Positions 1-8,985 are shown, counted from the first letter of the stretch. The stretch is DNA of 64,000 nt from Caenicola sp034331105 (GCA_034331105.1 JAXQGB010000012.1:124001-188000), one strand, 5' to 3'. Notes: generated by a model not told the origin, from the sequence alone. Numbers and translations are program-made.

Positions 1-584
1 ATACCTACATATTTAAATACAGGAAGCGCACTGCCAAAATGGTTTATCATGCTTGTCGCCATAGGAGCCATAACGAATGAACCCAAGCCAAGCCCTACGA
101 CTGTAAAACCCGTTGCAAGCGCCCTCTTGTCAGGCCACCATTTTGGTGCGGTCGCTATCGGAGGCAGATAGACGCATCCTCCTCCAAATCCGGCTATTAC
201 ACCGTAATAAAGATACAAAAGGTAGAGGGGGGTCTTGCCTGCGGCCCTTGCAGCTTCACCGCCCGCAGCAATGACGGCAGGATCAGGCGGAGTTATGGTT
301 GAGACCATGAAGAAACCGAAGGCCATGATGACCCCGCCGACAAGGACTACGTTCCTAGAACCGTATTTGTCGCTCAGGCGTCCGGCAGGAAAGGTCATAA
401 GACCAAATATCAGGCATATCAGCGCATAGGCCATTGCAACGTCGGGGACGCTCCATCCGAACTGGGCCTGGAGGGGACGGATGAATACGCTGAAGGCATA
501 AAGAAGCAATCCGCAGGTGGTACTGCCGAGAAGTCCTCCCAGCAGCGGGATCCATCGTGGAAATGTTTTTTCTGTCTGAGGCAT
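1..584 (-). CDS. MFS transporter (OFA/OxlT-like), N-terminal part only
   Basis: An open frame starts with ATG at 584 and runs off the left edge without a stop, so only about 194 N-terminal residues are visible. The protein begins MPQTEKTFPRW and has alternating hydrophobic segments. It carries the loop 2-3 signature of the major facilitator superfamily in the form GRLSDKYGSR, near residue 68. The spacing, together with a long glycine/alanine-rich loop, resembles the oxalate/formate antiporter branch of monocarboxylate carriers. Substrate cannot be told from half a protein. A purine-rich stretch (GGGAGAGAAC) precedes the ATG. The 234 bp between this gene and the next gene (cls, which ends at 819) hold no gene. 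Confidence 0.8.
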   Translation of the reverse strand, partial: MPQTEKTFPRWIPLLGGLLGSTTCGLLLYAFSVFIRPLQAQFGWSVPDVAMAYALICLIFGLMTFPAGRLSDKYGSRNVVLVGGVIMAFGFFMVSTITPPDPAVIAAGGEAARAAGKTPLYLLYLYYGVIAGFGGGCVYLPPIATAPKWWPDKRALATGFTVVGLGLGSFVMAPMATSMINHFGSALPVFKYVG

Positions 585-818
585 CAAGTTCTCTCCCTTT
601 GTCTCTTTTTCAGAGTAATGAGAGATATTGTACAGAAATTTTGGAATTACACAACAAAAATATTCAAATCATCTTTAAATTTACAATTAGAAACAGTATT
701 AATGCATCAAAGATCGAAAGCAGTTTCTACTGAGAGGACTGGCTGAGTTGGTCAATAACAATAAAAATCAGCCTGTAAATCTAACGTCTTAGATATGCTG
801 ACCATTAAGATAACTCTA

Positions 819-2249
819 TCACTGCACAGGAGCCATTAGACGGCTCACGTTCACGGCGAGGCGGAAGAGGAAATTTGCTTGGGTGTATTCCGTTGCACTG
901 ACTTGGGTACATCTTGAAAGATCGTCCAGAAGCATCTTTTCTGTTTTTTTCGCAAAATCCCTGTCATACATAATCATCGTTATCTCAAAATTCAGCCTGA
1001 ACGACCGGTTGTCGAAGTTTGCAGTCCCGACAGCTGATGTTTCGTCATCGACCAGAATGACTTTCTGGTGCATGAAGCCCTTGTTGTATTTGTAGACTTT
1101 AACTCCCGCCTTCTCAAGTTCCGGTAGATACGAATAGGCGGAAAGGCCGACTAAGATGTTGTCCGGATTTTTGGGTATGATGACCCTGACATCTACGCCT
1201 TTAAGTGCTGCGTTCTGCAAGGCCGAGACGATCTGCTCATCAGGCACGAAGTAAGGGCTTGCCAGCCAGAAACGTTTTTTAGCCGCATTGATCATGTCAA
1301 GAAAGAAGAGGGAGGCTGTCTCAAATTCATCCGCGGGTCCGGAGGGCAGGCTGAGTGCGGTCACCGTGCCTCCCGGTACCTGTTTAGGCGACCAGTTGAG
1401 TTCAGGCATTGCTTCTTTTGAAGCCCAGTACCAGTCTTCAGCGAAAGATAGCTGGACAGCCTGGACGACCGGGCCTCTGATTTCTACATGCGTATCTCTC
1501 CATGGCGACATGCCGGGATCAAGTCCAAGATATTCGTTACCGACGTTAAGTCCGCCTACATAAGCAACCTCCCCATCTGCGACCACTATCTTTCTATGGT
1601 TTCTAAAGTTGATCTGGAAACGGTTACCCTTGCCCTGCCTTGTGTTGAAGGCATGTATTCTGATTCCGGCGTCTTCAAAGGCTCTGCGGTAATTTTTGCT
1701 AAAACGGCTGCCTACCTCATCGTAAATGACTAGGCAGATGACGCCCTCTTTCGCTTTTTCGATAAGAGCATCCTGAAGTTTTATCCCCAGCTCATCATCT
1801 CTCAGGATGTAATACTGCACCAGGACATATTTTTTTGCTGACTCTATGCCCTTGAATATCGCATCGAAAGTATCTTCCCCGTCTATGAGAAGTTTAGCTG
1901 TGTTTCCTTTAGTGAAAGGCATCTTTGCGAGGCGCTGTATAAGGAGAGCCCTTGGAGTGTTCTCTCCTTCCTTCAGTCCATATTTTATAAAGTCATCCAA
2001 CAACTGGCGCATTATGGGTTTGGCTTCGACCACCTCTGTCCTGCGCGCTGTCACGTAACCGGAAAATTTGCTGTTTCCCAGTATCCAGTAAGCCGGCAAT
2101 GATATGGATGGAAAAGTATTCAGAGAAATAGTCCAGGCTATTGCGCCCTGTGATGTTCTCACATCCATTATTGCCCGGATCGATGTTAGGAAGCCGGCAA
2201 TGTGAAGTATTATGAAAAGGATAAAGATGAATTTAGATCTTCTTCTCAT
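819..2249 (-). CDS. cls: Cardiolipin synthase, phospholipase D superfamily
   Basis: The protein has 476 residues, the usual length for bacterial ClsA-type enzymes, which join two phosphatidylglycerol molecules into cardiolipin plus glycerol at the membrane. Two hydrophobic segments occupy roughly residues 6-28 and 36-58. Two PLD catalytic HxK(x)4D motifs are present, at H218/K220/D225 and H394/K396/D401, the second followed by the usual GTANFDNRSF stretch. The gene starts 12 bp after the phosphofructokinase stop and probably shares its transcript. No good ribosome site is visible before ATG 2249, so translation may depend on the upstream gene. Confidence 0.92.
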   Translation of the reverse strand: MRRRSKFIFILFIILHIAGFLTSIRAIMDVRTSQGAIAWTISLNTFPSISLPAYWILGNSKFSGYVTARRTEVVEAKPIMRQLLDDFIKYGLKEGENTPRALLIQRLAKMPFTKGNTAKLLIDGEDTFDAIFKGIESAKKYVLVQYYILRDDELGIKLQDALIEKAKEGVICLVIYDEVGSRFSKNYRRAFEDAGIRIHAFNTRQGKGNRFQINFRNHRKIVVADGEVAYVGGLNVGNEYLGLDPGMSPWRDTHVEIRGPVVQAVQLSFAEDWYWASKEAMPELNWSPKQVPGGTVTALSLPSGPADEFETASLFFLDMINAAKKRFWLASPYFVPDEQIVSALQNAALKGVDVRVIIPKNPDNILVGLSAYSYLPELEKAGVKVYKYNKGFMHQKVILVDDETSAVGTANFDNRSFRLNFEITMIMYDRDFAKKTEKMLLDDLSRCTQVSATEYTQANFLFRLAVNVSRLMAPVQ

Positions 2250-2261
2250 CTGGTTATTTTA

Positions 2262-3530
2262 TCAGTAGTTCGTCACGTACTCGAACCTCTCCCGGAATTC
2301 CTCCGGAGACATGCGGGCGGCCACAGCAAGCTGGACAAATTCCAGCCCGGGCTCAAAATCTTTTTTTTCAAGCCTTATCATGTACTGCCTTGCGATCCTG
2401 TACTGGATAGACTCGGTGTTGACCCTGCGGACACGTGTCTTGCCGGTTTCAGGATCCTTTATATCCTCAAAGGGTATCGGCACTATCATATTGTTCTGTA
2501 TGGAAATGAGCGCGTTCGTACCTCCCTCTTTGAGGAATTCTATTGCGGCAAACCCCAGGTTTCGCGTGTATTCGACATCGAATGCGTTTGGCGTGGCACA
2601 GCGGACCTCGTACCCTATCTCCTTATTGGTTATGTCCATTTTTATTCCAAGCGAAGTCAGGTTTGCCTGGATCTCGCGCTTGAGAACGCTTGAAAAGCTG
2701 ATCTCTGCATAGCGGACATGTCCGTGATCATCATGTTCGATGCAGCTGAGAGCTTCAAGATCTTCTTCTCTTATCCTCTCAAGCAATCCTTCCGCAACCA
2801 CTGCGACTCCGTATTTCCTTTCTGAGGCAAGTCTTTTTATGATCGCTCCTGTAAGGATATCAACTATCAGCGACATAGGGATAAGTTCCTTGCCCAAGAA
2901 CTCTTCCGGTATAACGGTGACTGTTGCACCGGCGCTCTTGCCAATGCCGAGCGCAAGATGTCCGGCCGTCCTGCCCATCGCTACTGCTATGAACCAGCGT
3001 CCGGTCGTTTTGGCATCTTCCATGAGGTTGGATACGAGTTGTGTGCCTAATGACCTTGCTGTCTCAAAGCCAAATGTCGGGATACCTTCAGGCAGGGGCA
3101 GGTCATTATCTATTGTTTTCGGTATGTGGACGAAGCTTATGGTGAGCCCGCGCTTGTTCATTGCGTAATCCGCAACACATGAAGCCGTGTAGGCCGTATC
3201 ATCGCCGCCTATAGTTATAAGATGAGTGACACTTAGCTCTATCAGCGCATCGACCACTCTGCGGAGGTCTTCCTCTTTCTTTGTCGGGTTGTACCTGGAG
3301 GTGCGTATCACGCTGCCACCGTCTGAGTGTATACGGCTGACCATTTCTATCGTGAGAGGGACGACATTTTTCTCTCCCTTTGCAAGACACGAGAAACCGT
3401 CATAGACTCCATAAACATCCCAGCCTGATTTTTTTGCTTCGATCACTGCGGAACTTATAACGCTGTTGATCCCCGGGGCTGGTCCGCCCCCGCATACTAT
3501 AGCAAGCGTTTTCTGTGTGATCTCGGTCAT
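2262..3530 (-). CDS. pfp: 6-phosphofructokinase, pyrophosphate-dependent type
   Basis: This 422-residue member of the PfkA family phosphorylates fructose 6-phosphate in glycolysis. Two family-discriminating positions point to pyrophosphate rather than ATP as donor: GGDD at about residues 108-111 (ATP enzymes have GGDG) and PKTIDND at 137-143 (ATP enzymes usually have PGTIDND). The fold signatures GGGPAPG near the N-terminus and MGRTAGHLA in the middle are present. I chose ATG 3530 (MTEITQK) because GGGGAG lies 7 bases upstream. The frame stays open to 3611, but that extension has no ribosome site and is not family-like. PPi-PFK is reversible and suits fermentative anaerobes. Confidence 0.9.
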   Translation of the reverse strand: MTEITQKTLAIVCGGGPAPGINSVISSAVIEAKKSGWDVYGVYDGFSCLAKGEKNVVPLTIEMVSRIHSDGGSVIRTSRYNPTKKEEDLRRVVDALIELSVTHLITIGGDDTAYTASCVADYAMNKRGLTISFVHIPKTIDNDLPLPEGIPTFGFETARSLGTQLVSNLMEDAKTTGRWFIAVAMGRTAGHLALGIGKSAGATVTVIPEEFLGKELIPMSLIVDILTGAIIKRLASERKYGVAVVAEGLLERIREEDLEALSCIEHDDHGHVRYAEISFSSVLKREIQANLTSLGIKMDITNKEIGYEVRCATPNAFDVEYTRNLGFAAIEFLKEGGTNALISIQNNMIVPIPFEDIKDPETGKTRVRRVNTESIQYRIARQYMIRLEKKDFEPGLEFVQLAVAARMSPEEFRERFEYVTNY

Positions 3531-3778
3531 ATGGCAACTCCCCTTCCTCTTTCCTGCCTGAGCGGCAAAACGGGTCAATATCATTCTGATCCCTATATAT
3601 GACGGAGCCATTTACACAAGGCGGGGGATAATTTATCCTCCACCCTGATGATGGAGGTGTTGTGTCCTAAGTAACATTTTACACGATAACGAGATAAATC
3701 GATAATATAAATCCGGCTGTTTGTTTACTGGGACTGAGTTTGTGCGTGTTTTGGGGGATCAATGGCGCAAGCTATGCA

Positions 3779-5122
3779 TCAGGAAGCAAAGTCTTCGGAA
3801 TGGTTCTGGAAACGCAGTCCATCTGGCAGGGGTGAGTCTTTTTTGCGTCCTGCCCCCGACTTGAACTCTGATCTGGGAGCCCACTTCTTTTCATGTTCCG
3901 GCGCTTCGAAGAGGGCAGCGGGTTTTATTATGCCCTGTTTGAATTCCCTGTTGATGGAGTCAACCGCTGAGGCTACCCTGAGTTTTTTTTCATCTGCTCC
4001 GTTTTCTTCTTCGAAGAGAGCTGCCTGTCTTCCCGCGGAAATATCTGAAAAATTAGAGAGTATAACACCGCACTTTTTATATTTGTATCCTGGGATGAAT
4101 ATCTCCTTCAGCATTTGCTCCGCGCTGCTCATGAGGTCTGAGTCAAGAGATACCGGTCTTATAAAAGAAGTCTCACGGCCGTTGGCATAATATTTTTCCG
4201 CATCAAACCTGCTTGTCGATATAAAAACAGACATTTTTCCAGCAGTCTGCCTGGCCTTGCGCAGCTGTTTCGCCGCTGAGACGGTAAAACAGCGAAGGGG
4301 ATCAAGCATCTCTTCGTATGTAGTTATGGGATTTCCGAACGAACGGGAGACCATTATCGACTTTGGAGGCTTGCCACCGGTATCCAGGGCATATGCCTGA
4401 TGGCCCTTGAGTTCCCATGAGGTGTAGAGACTCATTATTCCAAAAGTCTTTTTGACCCACATCTCATCTTTTTTGATAAAGTCCGCTGCTGTTTTTATTC
4501 CCGACTTGGCCAATCTCGCGCTTATCCTACGGCCTATGCCCCATATGTCGGCACATTCAAACTGTGACATGAAACCCATATCCATATATCTCGCCCTGTC
4601 CATCCAGAAGACTCCCCCCGTCTCCTCGTTTTTTTTGGCATATTCAGTTGCCAGCTTAGAAAGGGTCTTTGTGGGGGCTATGCCTATAGATACGGGAATA
4701 CGGCATTTGTCCCATATGTCTTTCTTTATCATACGGCAGTAGGATACGGGGTCTTTTACGTTCGATATCCCTATGTTGAAAAAGGATTCATCTATAGAGT
4801 ATATTTCGACTGCATCTGTATAGAGTTTGATCCGGGACATAACTTCGGCAGATATCTCCTGGTATAAAGACATATTTGTGGACCTGATGGCGACGCCGTT
4901 GAACGCAAGCATGCTCCTTATCTTGAAATAGGGATCCCCCATTTTTACTCCCATTTTTTTGACTTCGTTGGAACGGGAGATCACACAGCCGTCATTGGAA
5001 GAAAGAACGACGACCGGCCGGCTGTCGAGATCGTTATCGACCCGGCGTTCGCATGAAACAAAGAAGTTGTTGCAGTCGGCAAGGGCTATAGATCTCTCGT
5101 ACATAAGATCAGAGGCTTTCAT
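3779..5122 (-). CDS. Y-family (UmuC/DinB-type) translesion DNA polymerase
   Basis: The 447-residue protein is an error-prone polymerase of the UmuC branch. Catalytic carboxylates are D16 in the ALADCNNFFVSCE motif and D111/E112 in the YSIDES motif. The SSNDGCVISRS finger sequence is typical of UmuC/ImpB proteins. A helix-hairpin-helix region and little-finger domain follow, and the C-terminal tail (EHEKKWAPRSEFKSG) resembles the UmuC tail. ATG 5122 is preferred since GGGAG sits 8 bases upstream; an in-frame ATG at 5182 lies inside the promoter palindrome. No umuD-like gene is adjacent. The promoter arrangement suggests damage-inducible repression. Confidence 0.92.
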   Translation of the reverse strand: MKASDLMYERSIALADCNNFFVSCERRVDNDLDSRPVVVLSSNDGCVISRSNEVKKMGVKMGDPYFKIRSMLAFNGVAIRSTNMSLYQEISAEVMSRIKLYTDAVEIYSIDESFFNIGISNVKDPVSYCRMIKKDIWDKCRIPVSIGIAPTKTLSKLATEYAKKNEETGGVFWMDRARYMDMGFMSQFECADIWGIGRRISARLAKSGIKTAADFIKKDEMWVKKTFGIMSLYTSWELKGHQAYALDTGGKPPKSIMVSRSFGNPITTYEEMLDPLRCFTVSAAKQLRKARQTAGKMSVFISTSRFDAEKYYANGRETSFIRPVSLDSDLMSSAEQMLKEIFIPGYKYKKCGVILSNFSDISAGRQAALFEEENGADEKKLRVASAVDSINREFKQGIIKPAALFEAPEHEKKWAPRSEFKSGAGRKKDSPLPDGLRFQNHSEDFAS

Positions 5123-5158
5123 ATTGTCATCTCCCGCTTGATATATGATCTGACAGTA

Positions 5159-5187
5159 TATATAACATGCAGTAATCTGCATGTCAA
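5159..5187 (-). promoter_or_regulatory. Promoter of the Y-family polymerase with embedded palindromic operator
   Basis: On the minus strand TTGACA (5187-5182) and TATATA (5164-5159) are separated by exactly 17 bases. A perfect inverted repeat, ACATGCAG-N4-CTGCATGT (5165-5184), fills the spacer and overlaps the -35 box. A repressor bound here would block RNA polymerase directly. In front of a damage-tolerance polymerase the natural candidate is LexA, though the sequence is neither the classical Gram-negative nor the Bacillus box. Confidence 0.75.
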
Positions 5188-5310
5188 CATACAGGGTAAA
5201 TTGACAATTAAAATGTTCGATCCTGAAAACTATTGCAATAAAAGTTTTTAATGGTCTTCGTTTTTCTCACTCCTCCAATATGGACACAAAAGTGATAATA
5301 TTAGGAGACT

Positions 5311-5343
5311 ATGACCACATGGCCTAAGGAGGCGTCTGGTTGA
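5311..5343 (+). CDS. Possible 10-residue leader peptide before the hydrolase gene
   Basis: ATG 5311 opens a ten-codon frame (MTTWPKEASG) that stops with TGA at 5341-5343, overlapping the ATG of the hydrolase as TGATG. An AGGAG lies only 3 bases before its ATG, a short spacing. The AGGAGG serving the downstream gene is inside the mini-ORF. The arrangement would allow translational coupling, but the reading frame could be chance. Confidence 0.35.
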   Translation: MTTWPKEASG

Positions 5344-6149
5344 TGAGCGGCACAAGTCTTGAGTTTCTTATCGTTGACCCGCAGAACGATTTCTGCGACC
5401 CAAAAGGGGCCCTCTACGTTCCCGGAGCCAGGGATGATTCTCTCAGGCTCGCGGATACTATAAAAAGACTCAGGGAGAGGATCAGCCATATAAGCGTTAC
5501 CCTTGATACCCACCGCCTTATAGACATTGCCCATCCCATTTTCTGGGTCGATCATGGGGGCAGACACCCGGCCCCTTTCACACTCATCACGAAGGATGAC
5601 CTCAAAAAGGGACTGTGGAGGACCACTCTCCCGGATCACATGGATAGGGCTGTTCGCTACGTAGATGAGCTGGCAAAAAACGATCGATACGTGCTCTGCA
5701 TCTGGCCTCCGCACTGCCTGATAGGATCCTGGGGACAGTCTGTAACAACTCCTGTCTACGATGCTCTGCTCGAGTGGGAAAAGAATTTTTCTTTAGTCGA
5801 CTACACCTTAAAGGGACTCAACATCTGGACCGAACATTATTCCGCACTCAAAGCCGATGTTGAGGACCCGGAAGATCCAGCCACCGGGCTCAATGAAAAA
5901 CTTATAAAGAGGCTACGTGAGGCAGACATTATAGCCATATCGGGACAGGCGCTTTCGCACTGCGTCGCAAACAGCGTCAGGGACCTGGCAGACAACTCAA
6001 AAGAGGAAGACATTAAAAAAATGGTGCTGCTGACAGACACTACAAGCTCAGTAAAAGGATTTGAAAAATTAGGTGAAGATTTCGTTCGCGAGATGACCGG
6101 GCGTGGAATGCAGGTCTGCACATCAGATGAATTTGGGAGGTACTTCTAA
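5343..6149 (+). CDS. Isochorismatase/nicotinamidase-fold cysteine hydrolase
   Basis: The product (268 residues from ATG 5343; a TTG at 5340 is an alternative) belongs to the isochorismatase-like cysteine hydrolase superfamily. The predicted catalytic triad is D12 in the FLIVDPQNDF motif, a lysine in the LKKGLWRTTLPDH segment, and the cysteine in GQALSHCVANS. Nicotinamidase PncA shares this layout, but the protein is longer and has an unusual segment around ILPDHMDRAVRYVDEL through WPPHCLIGSWG, so its substrate is uncertain. AGGAGG at 5327-5332 drives translation. Its stop overlaps the next start (TAATG), so the two genes form a tight pair. Confidence 0.85.
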   Translation: MSGTSLEFLIVDPQNDFCDPKGALYVPGARDDSLRLADTIKRLRERISHISVTLDTHRLIDIAHPIFWVDHGGRHPAPFTLITKDDLKKGLWRTTLPDHMDRAVRYVDELAKNDRYVLCIWPPHCLIGSWGQSVTTPVYDALLEWEKNFSLVDYTLKGLNIWTEHYSALKADVEDPEDPATGLNEKLIKRLREADIIAISGQALSHCVANSVRDLADNSKEEDIKKMVLLTDTTSSVKGFEKLGEDFVREMTGRGMQVCTSDEFGRYF

Positions 6150-6790
6150 TGGGAAAATTTTTTCGTGAGCCGGCAAGCGGTTTCAGCCATCTTGTAGGAG
6201 CACTGCTATCCGTAGCCGGGCTGATCTTACTGCTCTATGTGGCCATCACGAACAGGGACGTCTGGCAGATAGTCTCCTTTTCGATATTCGGAGCAAGCAT
6301 GATACTCCTTTATTCTGCAAGCGCGATATATCACCTTGTCAATGCTTCCGAAAAAGCAATACGTATACTTCAGAAGATCGACCACAGTATGATATTCGTC
6401 CTCATAGCAGGGACATACACTCCGATATGCCTGACCCTGCTGAGGGGACGGCTGGGTTACTGGCTTCTCGCCCTTATATGGTCCTGTGCAGCCGCCGGAA
6501 TAGTGATGAAAATGTTCTTCTTTGATATACCAAGACTGCTTTACACCGGGGTATACCTGATAATGGGCTGGATCGCGGTCTTCGTCATAGTACCCCTTTA
6601 CAGGGCAGGCGGACCTCTTCCTCTGATCTGGCTGCTCGCAGGAGGACTTTTCTACACAGCGGGAGGGATCATATATGCCATCAAAAAACCCAACATACTT
6701 CCGGGCTGGCTTGGCTTCCACGAACTCTTCCATATTTTTGTAATACTTGGAAGTACCGCTCACTATGTGATGATCCTCAGGTTCTGCTGA
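6149..6790 (+). CDS. Hemolysin III family membrane protein (PAQR/YqfA-type)
   Basis: The 213-residue integral membrane protein has seven predicted hydrophobic segments and the conserved polar residues of the hemolysin III/PAQR family: FSHLVGA near residue 14, the SAIYHL segment, HSMIFVLIAGTYTP, and HELFHIFVILGSTAHY at the C-terminus. In this superfamily the conserved histidines, serine and aspartate are thought to bind zinc in a hydrolase-like site. The bacterial role is poorly defined and the name hemolysin is historical. The start codon overlaps the previous stop by one base, implying coupled translation. A strong hairpin terminator follows. Confidence 0.85.
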   Translation: MGKFFREPASGFSHLVGALLSVAGLILLLYVAITNRDVWQIVSFSIFGASMILLYSASAIYHLVNASEKAIRILQKIDHSMIFVLIAGTYTPICLTLLRGRLGYWLLALIWSCAAAGIVMKMFFFDIPRLLYTGVYLIMGWIAVFVIVPLYRAGGPLPLIWLLAGGLFYTAGGIIYAIKKPNILPGWLGFHELFHIFVILGSTAHYVMILRFC

Positions 6791-6808
6791 TACGGGAATA
6801 TAAAAGAA

Positions 6809-6835
6809 GCCGGGCTCCTGCCCGGCCTCTTTTTA
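6809..6835. terminator. Bidirectional intrinsic terminator
   Basis: A 7-bp GC stem, GCCGGGC-TCCT-GCCCGGC, is followed by CTCTTTTT on the plus strand and flanked by AAAAGAA on the other side. It separates the plus-strand hemolysin-III gene from the convergent panD gene and can serve both. Confidence 0.85.
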
Positions 6836-7216
6836 TCTTATCTCTCCCTCTTCCTCGGAACTTTTGATTTCCAGGATCGCATTCCCGCCTCCAACAAATA
6901 CTATTTTAGGAGAGTGGTTTTCAGCCTCTTCGGAATCGACCTGACAGTAAGCAAGTATTATCACCTTATCGCCGGGCTGCACGAGGCGGGCAGCTGCACC
7001 GTTCACGCATATAACTCCGCTGCCGCAGTCCCCCTCTATCACATAGGTATCAAACCTGCTGCCGTTGTCTATGTCAACTACGCTGACCTTTTCATACTCA
7101 AGTATACCTGAGGCCTCCATAAGGTCCCTGTCTATCGTTATGCTGCCAACGTAATTGAGGTTTGATTCTGTTACTGTTGCCCTGTGTATCTTTGCTTTAA
7201 GCATAGTTAGTATCAT
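6833..7216 (-). CDS. panD: Aspartate 1-decarboxylase proenzyme
   Basis: The 127-residue protein makes beta-alanine from L-aspartate for pantothenate synthesis. Self-cleavage should occur at G24-S25 in the NYVGSITID motif, creating the pyruvoyl cofactor on S25. That number matches the E. coli enzyme only if translation begins at ATG 7216 (MILTMLKAKIH). This start is supported by AAGGAG 7 bases upstream and by the ATGA overlap with the panC stop. An internal ATG at 7204 lacks a ribosome site. It is the last gene of the panG-like/panB/panC/panD operon and runs into the shared terminator. Confidence 0.95.
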   Translation of the reverse strand: MILTMLKAKIHRATVTESNLNYVGSITIDRDLMEASGILEYEKVSVVDIDNGSRFDTYVIEGDCGSGVICVNGAAARLVQPGDKVIILAYCQVDSEEAENHSPKIVFVGGGNAILEIKSSEEEGEIR

Positions 7217-8091
7217 TTTACTGCTCCTTCGAAGGTAAAGTTGTCTATCAGTCTCGTTTTGCCAATATAGACAGCAACTGCCGCAAGCACAGGCTTCTCT
7301 ATCCTTTGGACAGGCCTTAGGTCAGCTGAGTCCACTATTTCTGCATAATCTATCTTTGCGAGAGGCTCTGCAGATATTCCTGCAGTTATGATATCCCTTA
7401 TCTTCACAGCATCTTTTTCTCCCTTGCGCATAAGCTCATTTGCTTCGCCGAGGCTTCGGGATAGGGAGAGCGCGGCTTTTCTTTCCTCAGGCGAAAGGTA
7501 GAGGTTCCTCGAACTCATCGCCAGTCCGTCAGCCTCACGGACTATGGGACAGGAAACGATCTCTGTCCCGATGTTGAGATCTTTGACCATCCTCCTTATT
7601 ATCGCGAGCTGCTGGGCGTCCTTCTCTCCGAAATACGCTCTGTTGGGCAGGACGATGTTGAAAAGCTTAGAGACTACCGTGCATACACCGCGAAAATGGC
7701 CCGGTCTTTTTGCTCCGCAAAGTCCGTCGCCGAGTTCTTTTATGTCTACGAAGGCAAAGTTCTCAGATGGGTACATCTCCAACGGCTGAGGTGCGAAGAT
7801 GAGTTCTGCACCGGCTTTTTCACAGACTTCCCTGTCATGCGCCATGTCACGCGGGTATTTATCCAGGTCTTCGTTGGGACCGAATTGGATCGGGTTTACA
7901 AAAATACTGACCACGACCATGTCATTTTCTTTTCTGGCCCTCTCTATAAGACTTATATGCCCGGGGTGCAGATACCCCATGGTAGGTACCAGACCGACGG
8001 AGAACCCTCGTTTTTTCCAGTTTCCTATTACCCCTCTGACTTCCTGAACACTGCCTGATATTATCATTTGATCTTGTTTCACACCTTTCAT
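7213..8091 (-). CDS. panC: Pantothenate synthetase
   Basis: PanC condenses pantoate and beta-alanine with ATP, through a pantoyl-adenylate, to give pantothenate. The 292-residue protein has the nucleotidyltransferase HxGH signature in PTMGYLHPGHISL (H42-H45), the FVNPIQFGPNEDLDKYPR segment and the MSSRN motif that corresponds to KMSKS. ATG 8091 has no clear ribosome site; an internal ATG eight codons later is an alternative. The stop overlaps panD as ATGA. The 31 bp between panB and panC hold no promoter-like sequence, consistent with one transcript. Confidence 0.96.
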   Translation of the reverse strand: MKGVKQDQMIISGSVQEVRGVIGNWKKRGFSVGLVPTMGYLHPGHISLIERARKENDMVVVSIFVNPIQFGPNEDLDKYPRDMAHDREVCEKAGAELIFAPQPLEMYPSENFAFVDIKELGDGLCGAKRPGHFRGVCTVVSKLFNIVLPNRAYFGEKDAQQLAIIRRMVKDLNIGTEIVSCPIVREADGLAMSSRNLYLSPEERKAALSLSRSLGEANELMRKGEKDAVKIRDIITAGISAEPLAKIDYAEIVDSADLRPVQRIEKPVLAAVAVYIGKTRLIDNFTFEGAVK

Positions 8092-8122
8092 TGTTCAGTT
8101 TTTCAAGATGAGAAAAGCTGAT

Positions 8123-8947
8123 CTATAGTTTTTCAATTATTTCTGGATCTATCGTGAAGGAGTGCTCCGCTGTCGGGAAGGCTCCGTTCCTGACCTCTTC
8201 AGCATATTTTTTTATTCCCTCTCTCATCGACTCTCCTGCATCAGAGAAAACTTTTACAAATTTCGGCCTGAAGTCTGAGAACATTCCCAGCATATCGTGA
8301 AAGACAAGAACCTGACCGTCGCATGAAGCCCCGGCTCCTATACCTATCGTAGGGATGGAGACTGCTTCCGTTATCTTCTGCGAGAGGGCTGCAGGAACGC
8401 ATTCGAGCGTGATGGAAAATGCGCCCGCATCTTCCAGGCGTTTCGCATCATCTATCAGTTTTTTCGCTGCCTCCAGCTGACGACCCTGGACTTTAAAACC
8501 GCCGAAAATATTTACTGACTGGGGGGTAAGTCCTATGTGTCCCATGACCGGGATCTGCGCCTTTACTATGGCCTTTACGTGACTGAGGACATCAGTTCCT
8601 CCCTCAAGTTTTACTGCTTCGGCATATCCCTCCTGGACAAGTCTGCCTGCATTCCTGACCGCTTCTTCGACAGAGACCTGGTATGACATGAATGGCATAT
8701 CCGCTATAAGGAGAGCGTCTTTAGTCCCCCTTGATACAGCCCTTGTGTGGTGGATCATATCCTCCATCGTCACCCTGAGTGTGTCCCTGTAACCTAGACA
8801 GACCATCCCGAGCGAATCTCCGACCAAGATGGCGTCTATTCCGCATGAATCGGCAAGTCTGGCCATTGAGTAATCGTAGGCTGTCATGACGACCAGCCTC
8901 TCTCCTTTTGATGCGGTTTCGATGAATGTTGCTGCTGTCCTTTTCAT
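8123..8947 (-). CDS. panB: 3-methyl-2-oxobutanoate hydroxymethyltransferase
   Basis: PanB transfers a hydroxymethyl group from 5,10-methylene-tetrahydrofolate to 2-oxoisovalerate, giving ketopantoate. The 274-residue length is normal. Recognisable parts are VGDSLGMVCLGYRDTLRVTMEDMIHHTRAV, with the metal-binding aspartate, then VKLEGG, the VMGHIGLTPQSV segment, and ECVPAALSQKIT with the active-site glutamate. It lies second in the pantothenate operon, 38 bp after the reductase-like gene, so substrates pass from its product to the neighbouring enzymes. Confidence 0.96.
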   Translation of the reverse strand: MKRTAATFIETASKGERLVVMTAYDYSMARLADSCGIDAILVGDSLGMVCLGYRDTLRVTMEDMIHHTRAVSRGTKDALLIADMPFMSYQVSVEEAVRNAGRLVQEGYAEAVKLEGGTDVLSHVKAIVKAQIPVMGHIGLTPQSVNIFGGFKVQGRQLEAAKKLIDDAKRLEDAGAFSITLECVPAALSQKITEAVSIPTIGIGAGASCDGQVLVFHDMLGMFSDFRPKFVKVFSDAGESMREGIKKYAEEVRNGAFPTAEHSFTIDPEIIEKL

Positions 8948-8985
8948 CTTTTCTGTCCTCTCACCTTCGTCTTCATTATTTTTTA

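Noticed and set aside
3639..3670. Terminator-like CCTCCA/TGGAGG repeat upstream of phosphofructokinase
   Set aside because: Stem of only six pairs and no T-run in either direction.
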